Positions 52,150 through 60,425 of a DNA stretch of 64,000 nucleotides are shown in pieces. The stretch is from Streptomyces lydicus (GTDB lineage Bacteria; Actinomycetota; Actinomycetes; Streptomycetales; Streptomycetaceae). Below the pieces are notes generated by a model. It was not told the origin of the DNA. It saw nothing but the letters and a program-made list of their open reading frames with translations, and made no database searches. The position numbers and the translations under genes are program-made. Numbering within the stretch: the first letter of the stretch is position 1; each line of letters begins with the position of its first letter. The stretch spans positions 131,723 through 195,722 of the forward strand of contig NZ_JNZA01000010.1 in the NCBI RefSeq assembly GCF_000717345.1, in the 5' to 3' direction.

Positions 52150-53793
52150 GTGTCAAAGACACCCCCGTCCGCCTCCCTCGCCACCCCCGGCGGCCCCGCC
52201 TCCGTCGTCTGCACCGGACTCGGCTTCGACTGGCCCGACGGCACCCCCGTCCTCGACGGCTTCCACCTCGCCGTCGGCCCCGGCCGGACCGGCCTCATCG
52301 GCCTCAACGGATCAGGAAAATCAACCCTGTTGAAGCTGATCGCGGGCGAACTGACACCCACCACGGGCAGCGTCAAGGTCGCCGGCGAGGTCGGCTACCT
52401 CCCGCAGCACGCCCCGCTCGACACCCACCTCCGCGTCGACGAAGCCCTCGGCATCGCCGCCGCCCGCACCGCCCTGCACGCCATCGAGAACGGCGACGCG
52501 AGCGAGGAACACTTCACCGCCGTCGGCGACGACTGGGACGTCGAGGAACGCGCCCGCGCCACCCTCGACCAGCTCGGCCTGCCCGGCATCGACCTCGACC
52601 GCACCATCGGCGAGATCTCCGGCGGCGAGTCCGTCCTCCTCCGGCTGGCCGCCCTGCTGCTGCGCCGCCCCGACGTCCTGCTGCTCGACGAACCCACCAA
52701 CAATCTCGACCGGGCCGCCCGGCAACGCCTCCACACCGCCGTCAGCAGCTGGTCCGGAGTGCTCGTCGTGGTCAGCCACGACCGCGAACTCCTCCAGCTC
52801 GTCGACCGGATCGCCGACCTCCGCGACGGCGAGATCCACTGGTACGGCGGCAACTTCAGCGCCTACGAACAGGCCCTCGCCGTCGAACAGGAGGCGGCCG
52901 AGCGCATGATGCGGGTCGCCGAGGCCGACGTCCAGCGCCAGAAGCGCGAACTGGCCGACGCCCACGTCAAACTGGCCCGCCGGGTCCGCTACGGCAACAA
53001 GATGAACGCCAACAAGCGCGAACCCAAGATCGTCATGAATGAACGCAAGAGGGAGGCCCAGGTCTCCGCCGGCAAACACCGCACCCTGCACACCGAACGC
53101 CTCAAGGAAGCCAGGGAACGCCTCGACGAAGCCACCGAAGCGGTCCGGGACGACGACGAGATCCGCATCGACCTGCCGCACACCGCTGTACCACCGGGCC
53201 GCACCGTCCTGACCCTTGACGCCCTGCGGACCCGCTACGGCGTCCGCGCCGACCTGGAGGTGCGCGGACCCGAACGGATCGCGCTGACCGGCCGCAACGG
53301 CTCCGGCAAGACCACCCTGCTGCGGACCGTCGCCGGTGAGGTCCCACCGGACGCCGGCACGGCCCACGTGCACGTCCCGCACCGCTTCCTGCCGCAGCGC
53401 CTGGACGTCCTCGACGACACCCTGACCGTCGTCGAGAACGTCGCCCGGCACGCCCCGGACGCCACCAACAACCACATCCGGGCCCGCCTCGCCCGCTTCC
53501 TCTTCAAGGGCGCCCGCGCCGACCAGCAGGCCGGCACGCTCTCCGGCGGCGAACGCTTCCGCGCCTCGCTCGCCGCGCTGATGCTCGCCGAACCGGCCCC
53601 GCAACTGCTGATGCTCGACGAACCGACGAACAACCTCGACATGGCGTCGGTCCGCCGGCTGGTCACCGCCCTGGAGTCCTACGAGGGCGCGCTGCTGGTC
53701 GTCAGCCACGACCTGCCGTTCCTGCGGGACCTCGGCATCACCCGCTGGCTCGCCGTGGAGGACGGTGAACTGACCGGCATCGAACCGCTGTAG
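52150..53793 (+). CDS. ABC-F family ATPase (ribosome-protection type)
   Basis: This 547-residue protein has two ABC domains and no membrane segments. The first domain contains GLNGSGKSTLL, the signature ISGGES and LLLDEPTNNLD. The second contains GRNGSGKTTLL, LSGGERFR and LMLDEPTNNLD. Between them lies the charged ~80-residue interdomain linker (EQEAAERMMRVAEADVQRQKRELADAH...), typical of ABC-F proteins that bind the ribosome and remove antibiotics or modulate translation. GTG 52150 is used: AGGAG sits six bases ahead. An in-frame ATG at 52018 is upstream in the leader. Regulation by the leader and promoter is described separately. Confidence 0.92.
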   Translation: MSKTPPSASLATPGGPASVVCTGLGFDWPDGTPVLDGFHLAVGPGRTGLIGLNGSGKSTLLKLIAGELTPTTGSVKVAGEVGYLPQHAPLDTHLRVDEALGIAAARTALHAIENGDASEEHFTAVGDDWDVEERARATLDQLGLPGIDLDRTIGEISGGESVLLRLAALLLRRPDVLLLDEPTNNLDRAARQRLHTAVSSWSGVLVVVSHDRELLQLVDRIADLRDGEIHWYGGNFSAYEQALAVEQEAAERMMRVAEADVQRQKRELADAHVKLARRVRYGNKMNANKREPKIVMNERKREAQVSAGKHRTLHTERLKEARERLDEATEAVRDDDEIRIDLPHTAVPPGRTVLTLDALRTRYGVRADLEVRGPERIALTGRNGSGKTTLLRTVAGEVPPDAGTAHVHVPHRFLPQRLDVLDDTLTVVENVARHAPDATNNHIRARLARFLFKGARADQQAGTLSGGERFRASLAALMLAEPAPQLLMLDEPTNNLDMASVRRLVTALESYEGALLVVSHDLPFLRDLGITRWLAVEDGELTGIEPL

Positions 53794-53803
53794 CCGCCCG
53801 CGA

Positions 53804-53837
53804 CCGGCCGGCGGGGACGGAACACCCCGCCGGCCGG
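53804..53837. terminator. bidirectional terminator between the ABC-F and NUDIX genes
   Basis: CCGGCCGGCGGGG and CCCCGCCGGCCGG form a perfect 13-bp stem with an 8-base loop between convergent stop codons. Confidence 0.8.
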
Positions 53838-53841
53838 ACCG

Positions 53842-54273
53842 TCAGCGCCCGGCGAACAGCGCCAGACTCTCCCCGCACTGCGAATGCAGCGGCGCCGGCA
53901 ACTCCCCGAGCCCGCACCACGCGAGCGCATCGAACTTGTGCGGCTCACCGATCCGCACCGCGTCCGGATCCACCCGCACGGCGAACACCACCGCCACCCA
54001 GTGCGAGGTGACCGGATCGCCGCGCAGCACATTGCGCACCCCCAGCCGCTCCACGCCCAGCGGCCGGACGCCGTACTCCTCGTACACCTCCCGGTCCACC
54101 GCCGCCTCGAAGGACTCACCGAACTCCAGCGCCCCGGCGCCGCAGTCCCAACTGCCCGGCTCGTCCCGCGCCCCGGCGCTCCGCCGCGCCAGCAGCACCC
54201 GCCCCGCGCCGTCATGGCACACGAAGACACACGACACCTTGGGCTGCCGCACCACTGTGCTCACCCGCCCCAC
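53842..54273 (-). CDS. NUDIX hydrolase
   Basis: This 143-residue NUDIX hydrolase has the box GALEFGESFEAAVDREVYEEYGV, with the metal-binding Glu residues in REVYEEYG. It begins VSCVFVCHDGAGRVLLARRSAG. The size fits MutT/ADP-ribose-type NUDIX proteins. The start is GTG 54273; GTG 54264, with a better-placed AGAGGGG, is an alternative. It lies nine bases downstream of the HAD gene on the same strand, so the two are probably one operon. Confidence 0.87.
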   Translation of the reverse strand: MGRVSTVVRQPKVSCVFVCHDGAGRVLLARRSAGARDEPGSWDCGAGALEFGESFEAAVDREVYEEYGVRPLGVERLGVRNVLRGDPVTSHWVAVVFAVRVDPDAVRIGEPHKFDALAWCGLGELPAPLHSQCGESLALFAGR

Positions 54274-54282
54274 CCCTCTCGC

Positions 54283-54957
54283 TCAGAAGTGCCGCAGCAG
54301 GTCGCCGAACGCCGCCAGCCGCAGCACCTTCTCGTCGCCCGGATCGAGCTCGCCGTGCTCCAGCACCCACGTGTGGTCGTTCGGGATGAACACCGCGTTG
54401 AGGCCCGCCGCACGGGCCGGCAGGATGTCCGACTTCGGGGAGTTGCCGATCATCCACACCGACGACGGCACCAGGTCGTAGGAGCGGATCAGCTCCTCGT
54501 ACGTACCGACGTTCTTCTCCGCCACGACGTGCACCGCCCGGAAGTGCCCGGTCAGCCCGGACACCGCCACCTTCCGCTGCTGCTCCTCGGTGTCCCCCTT
54601 GGTCAGCAGCAGCAACTCGTGCCGCCGCGCCAGCTCCGCCAGCGTCTCGGCGACCCCCGGGATCAGCTCCACCCGGCCCCCGTCGAAGGCCGCCGCCCAC
54701 CCGGCGATGCGCGCCGTCTCCGCCGCCGTCGCCGCCCGCCCCCGCAGCCGCTGCACACACTCCCCGAGACTGTGCAGGAAAACCTTGCTGCCGTACCCGA
54801 GCGTCACCGCGTGCGCCGCCTCGATCCCGTCCAGCACCGCCCGCACCGCGCTCCGGTCCCCGCCGGGCGGAGTCATCCACTCCAGGAACTCGTCGATGAC
54901 CCGCTCAAAGATCACGTTGTTCTCCCACAACGTGTCATCCGCGTCAAAAATCAGCAT
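54283..54957 (-). CDS. HAD-family hydrolase
   Basis: This 224-residue HAD-superfamily phosphatase-type enzyme has motif I in IFDADDTLWENN (Asp nucleophile plus Asp acid/base), motif II in LLLLTKGDTE (Thr), a Lys in EKNVGT, and motif IV in MIGNSPKSDILPA. The helical cap follows motif I. ATG 54957 is chosen because the conserved region begins with it; a longer frame to 55032 is not supported. Downstream is the NUDIX gene. Together they could clean up nucleotide or sugar phosphates. Confidence 0.88.
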   Translation of the reverse strand: MLIFDADDTLWENNVIFERVIDEFLEWMTPPGGDRSAVRAVLDGIEAAHAVTLGYGSKVFLHSLGECVQRLRGRAATAAETARIAGWAAAFDGGRVELIPGVAETLAELARRHELLLLTKGDTEEQQRKVAVSGLTGHFRAVHVVAEKNVGTYEELIRSYDLVPSSVWMIGNSPKSDILPARAAGLNAVFIPNDHTWVLEHGELDPGDEKVLRLAAFGDLLRHF

Positions 54958-55062
54958 CTGCCGGCCAGCCCTCTCCCCGCACTCCCATGACCAGCGCACC
55001 CTACGCACGCGCCCCGCCCCGACGCACCGCAAATTCCGCGGGCCGGCCGCCGGCCCGGCGGC

Positions 55063-55263
55063 TCACCACCACTTGACGTACGACCCACCGGTACGACGCC
55101 CCGACCGCAGGAAGCGGTTGGCGGCCTCGAAGTCCACAGCAGAAAGAACGACGCCGCGGCGACCGCCACCCCCACTCATGACGAACGACCACACCCCGCC
55201 GTCCCACAGTCCCGGATCCACGCCACACCACGCCGACACCAGATCCGCCAGGAACAGCACCAC
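55063..55263 (-). CDS. small unknown ORF, possibly the C-terminal part of a frameshifted gene
   Basis: From GTG 55263 the frame encodes 66 residues (VLFLADLVSAWCGVD, then GVWSFVMSGGGGRRGVVLSAVDFEAANRFL, ending YVKWW). Its codons have high third-position G/C, unlike the frame of the overlapping gene at 55501 in the same stretch. It is therefore either a small separate gene overlapping the previous one, or the true continuation after a frameshift. I do not recognise the sequence. Confidence 0.35.
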   Translation of the reverse strand: MVLFLADLVSAWCGVDPGLWDGGVWSFVMSGGGGRRGVVLSAVDFEAANRFLRSGRRTGGSYVKWW

Positions 55264-55501
55264 CTACCGCCACCACCAGCGACGCCAGCTGCACCGCACT
55301 GTCGAACACCGCCTCGACGGCCTCCAGCGCCGGCCCCATCGGCCCCGGCTCCTCCGCCCGCCGCACCAGCGACAGCCCGGCCTCGCAGACCACGTCCGGA
55401 TCACGGCTCAGCCACGTGAACAGCGACCGCACCGCCTCCACGGCCGCCTCATCCGCACCGGCCGTGACGCCCTCCCGACCCACCTCGATACGAACCCGCA
55501 C
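55262..55501 (-). CDS. EACC1-like (effector-associated constant component) N-terminal part
   Basis: From GTG 55501 the first ~80 residues look like an effector-associated constant component: VRSLFTWLSRDPDVVCEAGL, then GPMGPALEAVEAVFDSAVQLASLVVAV. Such domains are found beside caspase-like and other conflict-system proteins in Actinobacteria. After about residue 80 the frame becomes Arg/Gly-rich with poor codon bias, although it stays open to 55001. The normal C-terminal half seems lost. No effector gene is visible adjacent, so this may be a remnant. Confidence 0.4.
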
Positions 55502-55631
55502 GCCGCCGCCCCCGCCGCCGTTCCCCCCCCGCCCCGAGCCCGCCCGGAAGCGCCTCCTGAGCCCGCACGAGGCGCTCCTCAGCCCGCCGGGGCCGTCAGC
55601 ACAGGCGCCACGCGTGACCCAGGTCTCCCGA

Positions 55632-56588
55632 TCAGGCCATCGTGTCCGCCGGCCACGCCGCCAACCGCAGCCGGCTCTCGAACCGCAGCGCCCGCCCGTC
55701 GACCGGATCGGTGAACTCCAGCACCCTGGCCAGCAGTTGCAGCGGCGCCCCGAAATCCTCCGGCTCCATCGATCCGCCCGCAGCGTCCCCCGGACCCGGA
55801 TACAGCGGATCGTTCAGGATCGGCAGCCCCAGCGAATTCATGTGCACCCGCAGCTGATGCGTCCGCCCCGTCACCGGCCGCAGCCGGTAACGCGCCAGCC
55901 CGCCCCGCCGCCCGACCCGCTCGATCCGGCTCTCCGCATTGACCTCGCCGGGCACCTCCCGTGCCGCCGGCACCCCCCGCTCCTTCACGATCCGGCTGCG
56001 CACCGTCACCGGCAGCGCCACCGCCCCGTCGTACCGCGCCACCGCCTCGTACTCCTTACGCACCTGCCGCGCGGCGAACAGCCCCTGGTACGCACCCCGG
56101 TCCCCGGGCCGTACGACGAACAGCGCCAGCCCCGCCGTCAGCCGGTCCAGCCGGTGCGCGGGCTGCAGCGCCGGCAACCCGAGCTCCCGCCGCAGCCGCG
56201 CCAAAGCAGTCTCCGTGACATGCCGCCCACGCGGCGTCGTCGCCAGGAAATGCGGCTTGTCGACGACCACGATCCGCTCGTCCCGATGGACGATCCCCAC
56301 CTCGAACGGAACCCGCGGCTCCGGCACGAAATCCCGGTGGAACCACACATGGCGCCCGGCCCCGTACGGCTCGTCCCCGCTCAGCACCCCGTCCGCCCCC
56401 ACGAACCGCCCCGCGGCCAGCATCTCCGTCACCCGCCCGCCCCCGATCGCCCCCGCGAACCGGTCGACCAGATGCTCACCGACCGTGCCCCACACGCCCT
56501 CCGGATCGGCCGGCAGCCGCACCCGTACGGGATCGATCCCGTCACGCTGGGGCAGCGGGGCGGGCGGCACGGCGGATCTGCGTCTCAT
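55632..56588 (-). CDS. RluA-family pseudouridine synthase
   Basis: This 318-residue pseudouridine synthase of the RluA type isomerises uridine in rRNA or tRNA. The catalytic Asp is in HRLDRLTAGL, with further family motifs IVVVDKPHFLATTPRG, RQVRKEYEAVARY and RPVTGRTHQLRVHM. No S4 domain is present; the N-terminal ~90 residues are a divergent module as in actinobacterial members. ATG 56588 is used. It is the first gene read from the tRNA-Leu side. Confidence 0.9.
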   Translation of the reverse strand: MRRRSAVPPAPLPQRDGIDPVRVRLPADPEGVWGTVGEHLVDRFAGAIGGGRVTEMLAAGRFVGADGVLSGDEPYGAGRHVWFHRDFVPEPRVPFEVGIVHRDERIVVVDKPHFLATTPRGRHVTETALARLRRELGLPALQPAHRLDRLTAGLALFVVRPGDRGAYQGLFAARQVRKEYEAVARYDGAVALPVTVRSRIVKERGVPAAREVPGEVNAESRIERVGRRGGLARYRLRPVTGRTHQLRVHMNSLGLPILNDPLYPGPGDAAGGSMEPEDFGAPLQLLARVLEFTDPVDGRALRFESRLRLAAWPADTMA

Positions 56589-56741
56589 GCGGGCAAGCGA
56601 ACCTCGGTCGGGCGGCGGCCACAAGCCACACCGCGGACAGAACCGGTCAGACCGGAAAGGAAGGCGGGCCGGACCGGACAAGCCCGGAAAACCACCAGCG
56701 CCCGCCCGGCCGGAGCCGAGACGGGCGCTGATTCAAAAGTG

Positions 56742-56824
56742 TCCGAGGGGGGACTTGAACCCCCACGCCCGATAAAGGGCACTAGCACCTCAAGCTAGCG
56801 CGTCTGCCATTCCGCCACCCGGAC
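56742..56824 (-). tRNA. tRNA-Leu (anticodon GAG)
   Basis: Read on the minus strand, the sequence begins GTCCGGGTGGCGGAAT and ends with CTCGGAC plus the discriminator A. The acceptor stem GTCCGGG pairs with CTCGGAC (one G-U). The anticodon arm is CTAGC-TTGAGGT-GCTAG, so the anticodon is GAG, reading CUC/CUU leucine codons. A long variable arm (TGCCCTTTATCGGGCG) and GGTTCAAGTCC confirm a class II tRNA. CCA is not encoded. Confidence 0.97.
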
Positions 56825-57053
56825 AAGGTGTCTGCCGTTCGGCCTGGGCCGTTCCGACGTGGAAAACAATAGCAAACCTTCGAGGGTGGTCGATCACCCG
56901 CACGCCAGGCCGAGCCCGACGCTGTGACCAGCGCATGTCGGGAGTATTGCGGCCTTGGGGACCGACCGGCCCCGGGTGGAGGATGGCGGTGGACCCCCGC
57001 CGCGCAGCGCCCCTCACGGCGCGCGACGCGGCCGCGAACCAAGAGGAGGCACT

Positions 57054-57130
57054 GTGAGCGAGCTCCGCGAGCGAACGAGCGAAAGGTGCGAGCCCCGCGC
57101 ATGCGGCGCCGAGCGAAGCGAGGTCGAGGC
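57054..57130 (+). repeat. GAGCGA-rich repeat fused to the start of the peptidase gene
   Basis: The bases before the ATG are a chain of GAGCGA/GCGAGC units (GTGAGCGAGC, GCGAGCGAACGAGCGA, CCGAGCGAAGCGAGG). The element begins GTGAGCGAG and is followed by the gene's own ATGAGCGAG, as though it was inserted with duplication of the start. The rest of the 306-base gap upstream (56825-57053) shows only an A/T-rich stretch at 56861-56880, likely the tRNA promoter. Confidence 0.45.
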
Positions 57131-58456
57131 ATGAGCGAGTCACAGTCGGCCCGCACGGTCACCGGCGAGGACGAGGTCGTCGACCTGTGCCGGGACCTGA
57201 TCAGGATCGACACCAGCAATTACGGCGACCACTCGGGCCCCGGCGAACGCGCCGCCGCCGAGTACGTCGCCGAGAAGCTCGCCGAGGTCGGCCTGGAACC
57301 CAAGATCTTCGAGTCCCACAAGGGCCGCGCCTCGACCGTCGCCCGCATCGAGGGCGAGGACCGCTCCCGGCCCGCGCTGCTCATCCACGGGCACACCGAC
57401 GTCGTCCCCGCGAACGCCGACGACTGGACGCACCACCCCTTCTCCGGGGAGATCGCCGACGGCTGCGTCTGGGGCCGCGGCGCGGTCGACATGAAGGACA
57501 TGGACGCGATGACGCTGGCCGTCGTCCGCGACCGGCTGCGCACCGGGCGTAAGCCCCCGCGCGACATCGTCCTGGCGTTCCTCGCCGACGAGGAGGCGGG
57601 CGGCACCTACGGCGCGCGCTACCTGGTCGACAACCACCCGGAGCTCTTCGAGGGGGTGACCGAGGCGATCAGCGAGGTCGGCGGCTTCTCCTTCACCGTC
57701 AACGAGCAGCTGCGGCTCTACCTGATCGAGACGGCCCAGAAGGGCATGCACTGGATGAAGCTGACGGTGGACGGCTCGGCCGGCCACGGCTCCATGATCC
57801 ACCGGGACAACGCGATCACCGAACTCTCCGAGGCCGTCGCCCGGCTGGGCCGTCACGAGTTCCCGGTACGGGTGACCAAGACGCTCCGGGTCTTCCTGGA
57901 CGAGCTCGGCGACGCGCTGGGCACCGAGCTCGACCCGGAGAACATGGACGACACGCTGGCCAAACTCGGCGGCATCGCCAAACTGATCGGCGCGTCCCTG
58001 AAGAACACCGCCAACCCCACGCAGCTGGGCGCCGGATACAAGGTCAACGTGATCCCCGGCCAGGCCACGGCCCACGTCGACGGCCGCTTCCTGCCCGGCT
58101 ACGAGGAGGAGTTCCTGGCCGACCTCGACCGGATCCTCGGGCCGCGCGTCAAGCGCGAGGACGTCCACGCCGACAAGGCACTGGAAACCACCTTCGACGG
58201 CGCCCTGGTGGAGGCGATGCAGTCGGCGCTCCAGGCCGAGGACCCGATCGCGCGCGCCGTGCCGTACATGCTCTCCGCCGGTACGGACGCCAAGTCCTTC
58301 GACGACCTCGGCATCCGCGGCTTCGGCTTCGCGCCGCTGAAGCTGCCGCCGGAACTGGACTTCGCCGGAATGTTCCACGGCGTCGACGAGCGAGTGCCGG
58401 TGGACGGACTGAAGTTCGGGGTGCGGGTGCTCGACCGTTTCATCGAACAGAGTTGA
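57131..58456 (+). CDS. M20-family metallopeptidase
   Basis: This 441-residue cytoplasmic zinc peptidase of the M20/ArgE-DapE-type has the metal-site motifs LLIHGHTDVVPA, GRGAVDMKDMDAM and ADEEAGGTYG, plus DGSAGHGSMIHRD and HVDGRFLPGYEEEF of the dimerisation lid. The C-terminal His is in AGMFHGVDERVP. It probably cleaves a dipeptide or deacylates an amino-acid derivative; more cannot be said. ATG 57131 follows immediately after the repeat; GTGAGCGAG at 57054 could be a relict start. Confidence 0.9.
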   Translation: MSESQSARTVTGEDEVVDLCRDLIRIDTSNYGDHSGPGERAAAEYVAEKLAEVGLEPKIFESHKGRASTVARIEGEDRSRPALLIHGHTDVVPANADDWTHHPFSGEIADGCVWGRGAVDMKDMDAMTLAVVRDRLRTGRKPPRDIVLAFLADEEAGGTYGARYLVDNHPELFEGVTEAISEVGGFSFTVNEQLRLYLIETAQKGMHWMKLTVDGSAGHGSMIHRDNAITELSEAVARLGRHEFPVRVTKTLRVFLDELGDALGTELDPENMDDTLAKLGGIAKLIGASLKNTANPTQLGAGYKVNVIPGQATAHVDGRFLPGYEEEFLADLDRILGPRVKREDVHADKALETTFDGALVEAMQSALQAEDPIARAVPYMLSAGTDAKSFDDLGIRGFGFAPLKLPPELDFAGMFHGVDERVPVDGLKFGVRVLDRFIEQS

Positions 58457-58632
58457 GCCACGGCGAACCTGAACCGGCGACAGAGCTGAATTCGGCGCGG
58501 ATTTCCTGCCGTTCGCGCCGACTTCGCTGAAAAGAGTGAACGCCCCGATGTGTTCGTAGCTTCAACGGCCTATTCCTCGTTGCAGTGTGTGCGGTCCGCG
58601 GCTGGGATCGCATTTGCCTACAAGGAGGAAGA

Positions 58633-58866
58633 ATGATCAAGAAGATCGTCGCTGCTGCGGCGGCGACCGGCGGGCTGCTGCTTGCCGGTGCAGGTCTGGC
58701 GACTGCCGACTCCGGCGCCCAGGGTGCCGCCGTGCACTCTCCCGGCGTCGTGTCCGGCAATGTCATCCAGGTGCCGGTGCACGTCCCGGTGAACGCCTGC
58801 GGCAACACGATCTCCGTGATCGGGCTGCTCAACCCCACCTTCGGCAACTACTGCGTCAACAAGTGA
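58633..58866 (+). CDS. chpH: short chaplin (ChpH-like)
   Basis: This 77-residue secreted amyloid-forming chaplin has a signal peptide of ~26 residues (IKKIVAAAAATGGLLLAGAG, cut before DSGAQ). One chaplin domain follows, with two cysteines in VNACGNTI and FGNYCVNK that form the domain disulfide. Chaplins coat aerial hyphae and make them hydrophobic. AAGGAGGA precedes ATG 58633. A long chaplin follows after 186 bases, as chpH and chpC do in S. coelicolor. I use chpH by that synteny and length; the orthology is not proven. Confidence 0.88.
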   Translation: MIKKIVAAAAATGGLLLAGAGLATADSGAQGAAVHSPGVVSGNVIQVPVHVPVNACGNTISVIGLLNPTFGNYCVNK

Positions 58867-58920
58867 CTTTCCGGTGACCTTTGGCGTTGTATCTGCACCC
58901 GTAAGGGTCTGATCCGGGTC

Positions 58921-58954
58921 GGCTCCGGAAATGCGTGCCATGCATTCCGGAGCC
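58921..58954. terminator. terminator between the chaplin genes
   Basis: GGCTCCGGAAATGC and GCATTCCGGAGCC pair over 13 bp with one bulged A and a 7-base loop, 54 bases after the chpH stop. Confidence 0.65.
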
Positions 58955-59052
58955 TCTGGGTATTTCGGTGGGCGGGTGGATCGTACGGTCCCCCGAGGGG
59001 GCCGCCACCCGCACGCATATTCCTGATAAGGCACTAGGCAGGGGAACAACCT

Positions 59053-59913
59053 ATGAGACAGGTCGCAAGAAAGGGCCTGATCACCATGGCGGCAGCCAGC
59101 GGCGTACTCGTCGCGGCCGCCGGCTACGCATACGCGGATGCGGGGGCGGCCGGAGGCGCGGCCAACTCGCCCGGCGTGGGATCCGGCAACAACCTTCAAG
59201 TACCGCTCCACGTACCGGTGAACGCCTGCGGCAACACCGTCAATGTGGTCGGACTGCTCAACCCGGCGTTCGGCAATCACTGTGTCAACGACGGTGGTGG
59301 CCGGCACCACGCCGGCGGAGCGCACGGCGGCGGGCACCACCAGGGTGGCGGGCACCACGGCGGCGCCAACGCCGCCGGCGGTACCGCGAACTCGCCAGGC
59401 GTCGGCTCGGGCAACAACGTCCAGGCCCCGGTCGACGTACCGGTCAACGCCTGCGGCAACACCGTTGACGTGGTCGGACTGCTCAACCCGGCCTTCGGCA
59501 ACGGCTGCGCCAACGAGTCGCACGCCACCCCGGGGCACCCGCACCACCCGGGTCATCCGCACCATCCGGGGCACCCCCATCACCCGGGGAAGCCCCACCA
59601 CCCCGGGAAGCCCCACCACCCGGGCAAGCCCGAGCACCCGGGTAAGCCGCACCACCCGGGTACGGGTCACCACCCGGGCAAGCCGCACCACCCGGGTACG
59701 GGGCACCAGCCCCACAACCCGGGCCAGCAGGGGAACCCCGGAACGCGGCCGCAGCCCGCTCCGCACACCCCGGCCGTCACGCCCCCGAAGCCGGCCGGGC
59801 AGCAGCTCGCGCACACCGGCGCCGGGGCGATCGGCTACGCGGTCCCGGCCAGCGCCGGCCTCCTCCTCGGAGGAGCCGTGCTCTACCGCCGGAGCCGCGC
59901 CGCCCGCCGCTGA
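59053..59913 (+). CDS. chpC: long, sortase-anchored chaplin (ChpC-like)
   Basis: This 286-residue long chaplin has a signal peptide of ~28 residues ending AYA|DAG. Two chaplin domains follow (about residues 29-78 and 104-155), each with a pair of cysteines in VNACGNTV and FGNxC. They are separated by a Gly/His-rich linker. A Pro/His/Gly/Lys repeat of about 80 residues (PHHPGK/PHHPGH units) spaces the domains from the wall anchor LAHTG, a hydrophobic helix and a basic tail RRSRAARR. LAxTG is the class E sortase signal. Such proteins are covalently fixed to the wall and tether short chaplins. Confidence 0.92.
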   Translation: MRQVARKGLITMAAASGVLVAAAGYAYADAGAAGGAANSPGVGSGNNLQVPLHVPVNACGNTVNVVGLLNPAFGNHCVNDGGGRHHAGGAHGGGHHQGGGHHGGANAAGGTANSPGVGSGNNVQAPVDVPVNACGNTVDVVGLLNPAFGNGCANESHATPGHPHHPGHPHHPGHPHHPGKPHHPGKPHHPGKPEHPGKPHHPGTGHHPGKPHHPGTGHQPHNPGQQGNPGTRPQPAPHTPAVTPPKPAGQQLAHTGAGAIGYAVPASAGLLLGGAVLYRRSRAARR

Positions 59914-59998
59914 CCGACCGCGGTGACCCACCGCGGTGGCCACGCCAACGGCACCCGGATCCGTCCCCGCCCACCGTCTCCACGCAGCGAAATCCGCA

Positions 59999-60018
59999 TC
60001 GGAAACGGAAACGGAAAC
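59999..60018 (+). repeat. GGAAAC tandem repeat
   Basis: Three copies of GGAAAC followed by GGATCC lie in the 276-base gap after the long chaplin. They are too few to show a function. No gene is visible in this gap. Confidence 0.4.
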
Positions 60019-60110
60019 GGATCCATGCTCACCGTCCGCCACTGAACAACAGCGGACCGCACAACGGTGCACCGGCACACGGACAAAACCCGGTTCGCCG
60101 AGGCACCATG

Positions 60111-60140
60111 GAGCGGGCCCCGTAGCTACGGGGCCCGCTC
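60111..60140. terminator. strong bidirectional terminator
   Basis: GAGCGGGCCCCGTAG and CTACGGGGCCCGCTC are perfect 15-bp complements that form a 30-base palindrome between the chaplin gene and the convergent DUF5703 gene. Confidence 0.85.
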
Positions 60141-60189
60141 TGCTGCGCTCATCCCTCGCCCCCCGACGGCTCTCACCCCCCGGTGACCC

Positions 60190-60378
60190 TCACCACGTGG
60201 CGCGGAGCTGGCGGATGATCCGGCGACGCAACCGCACCTTGCGGCTACCGTCCGGATTCAGGCGCAGGCGGTCCAACTCCCAGTGTCCGTACTCGGCATG
60301 GTCGGTCAGCAGGCGTGTGGTGGCCTTCCGGGAGACTCCCCGAGGCACATACACATCGCAGAATTCGTATTCCGGCAT
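60190..60378 (-). CDS. DUF5703 small protein
   Basis: This is a 62-residue basic protein: MPEYEFCDVYVPRGVSRKA, then LTDHAEYGHWELDRLRL, and VRLRRRIIRQLRATW. I recognise it as the DUF5703 family of small conserved actinobacterial proteins, next to the chaplin genes as in S. coelicolor. It has no enzyme motif; nucleic-acid binding is possible from the Arg-rich tail. It is divergent from the unknown gene at 60426 across 47 bases. Confidence 0.8.
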   Translation of the reverse strand: MPEYEFCDVYVPRGVSRKATTRLLTDHAEYGHWELDRLRLNPDGSRKVRLRRRIIRQLRATW

Positions 60379-60425
60379 CGCATCTATTGTGCGGGACCGG
60401 CCCCGGTACGGATAGCGTCTGCACT

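Noticed and set aside
59520..59720. Possible CRISPR-like array in the repetitive stretch
   Set aside because: The repeats are short, in-frame codon repeats (PHHPG) inside the chaplin coding sequence without unique spacers of constant length.
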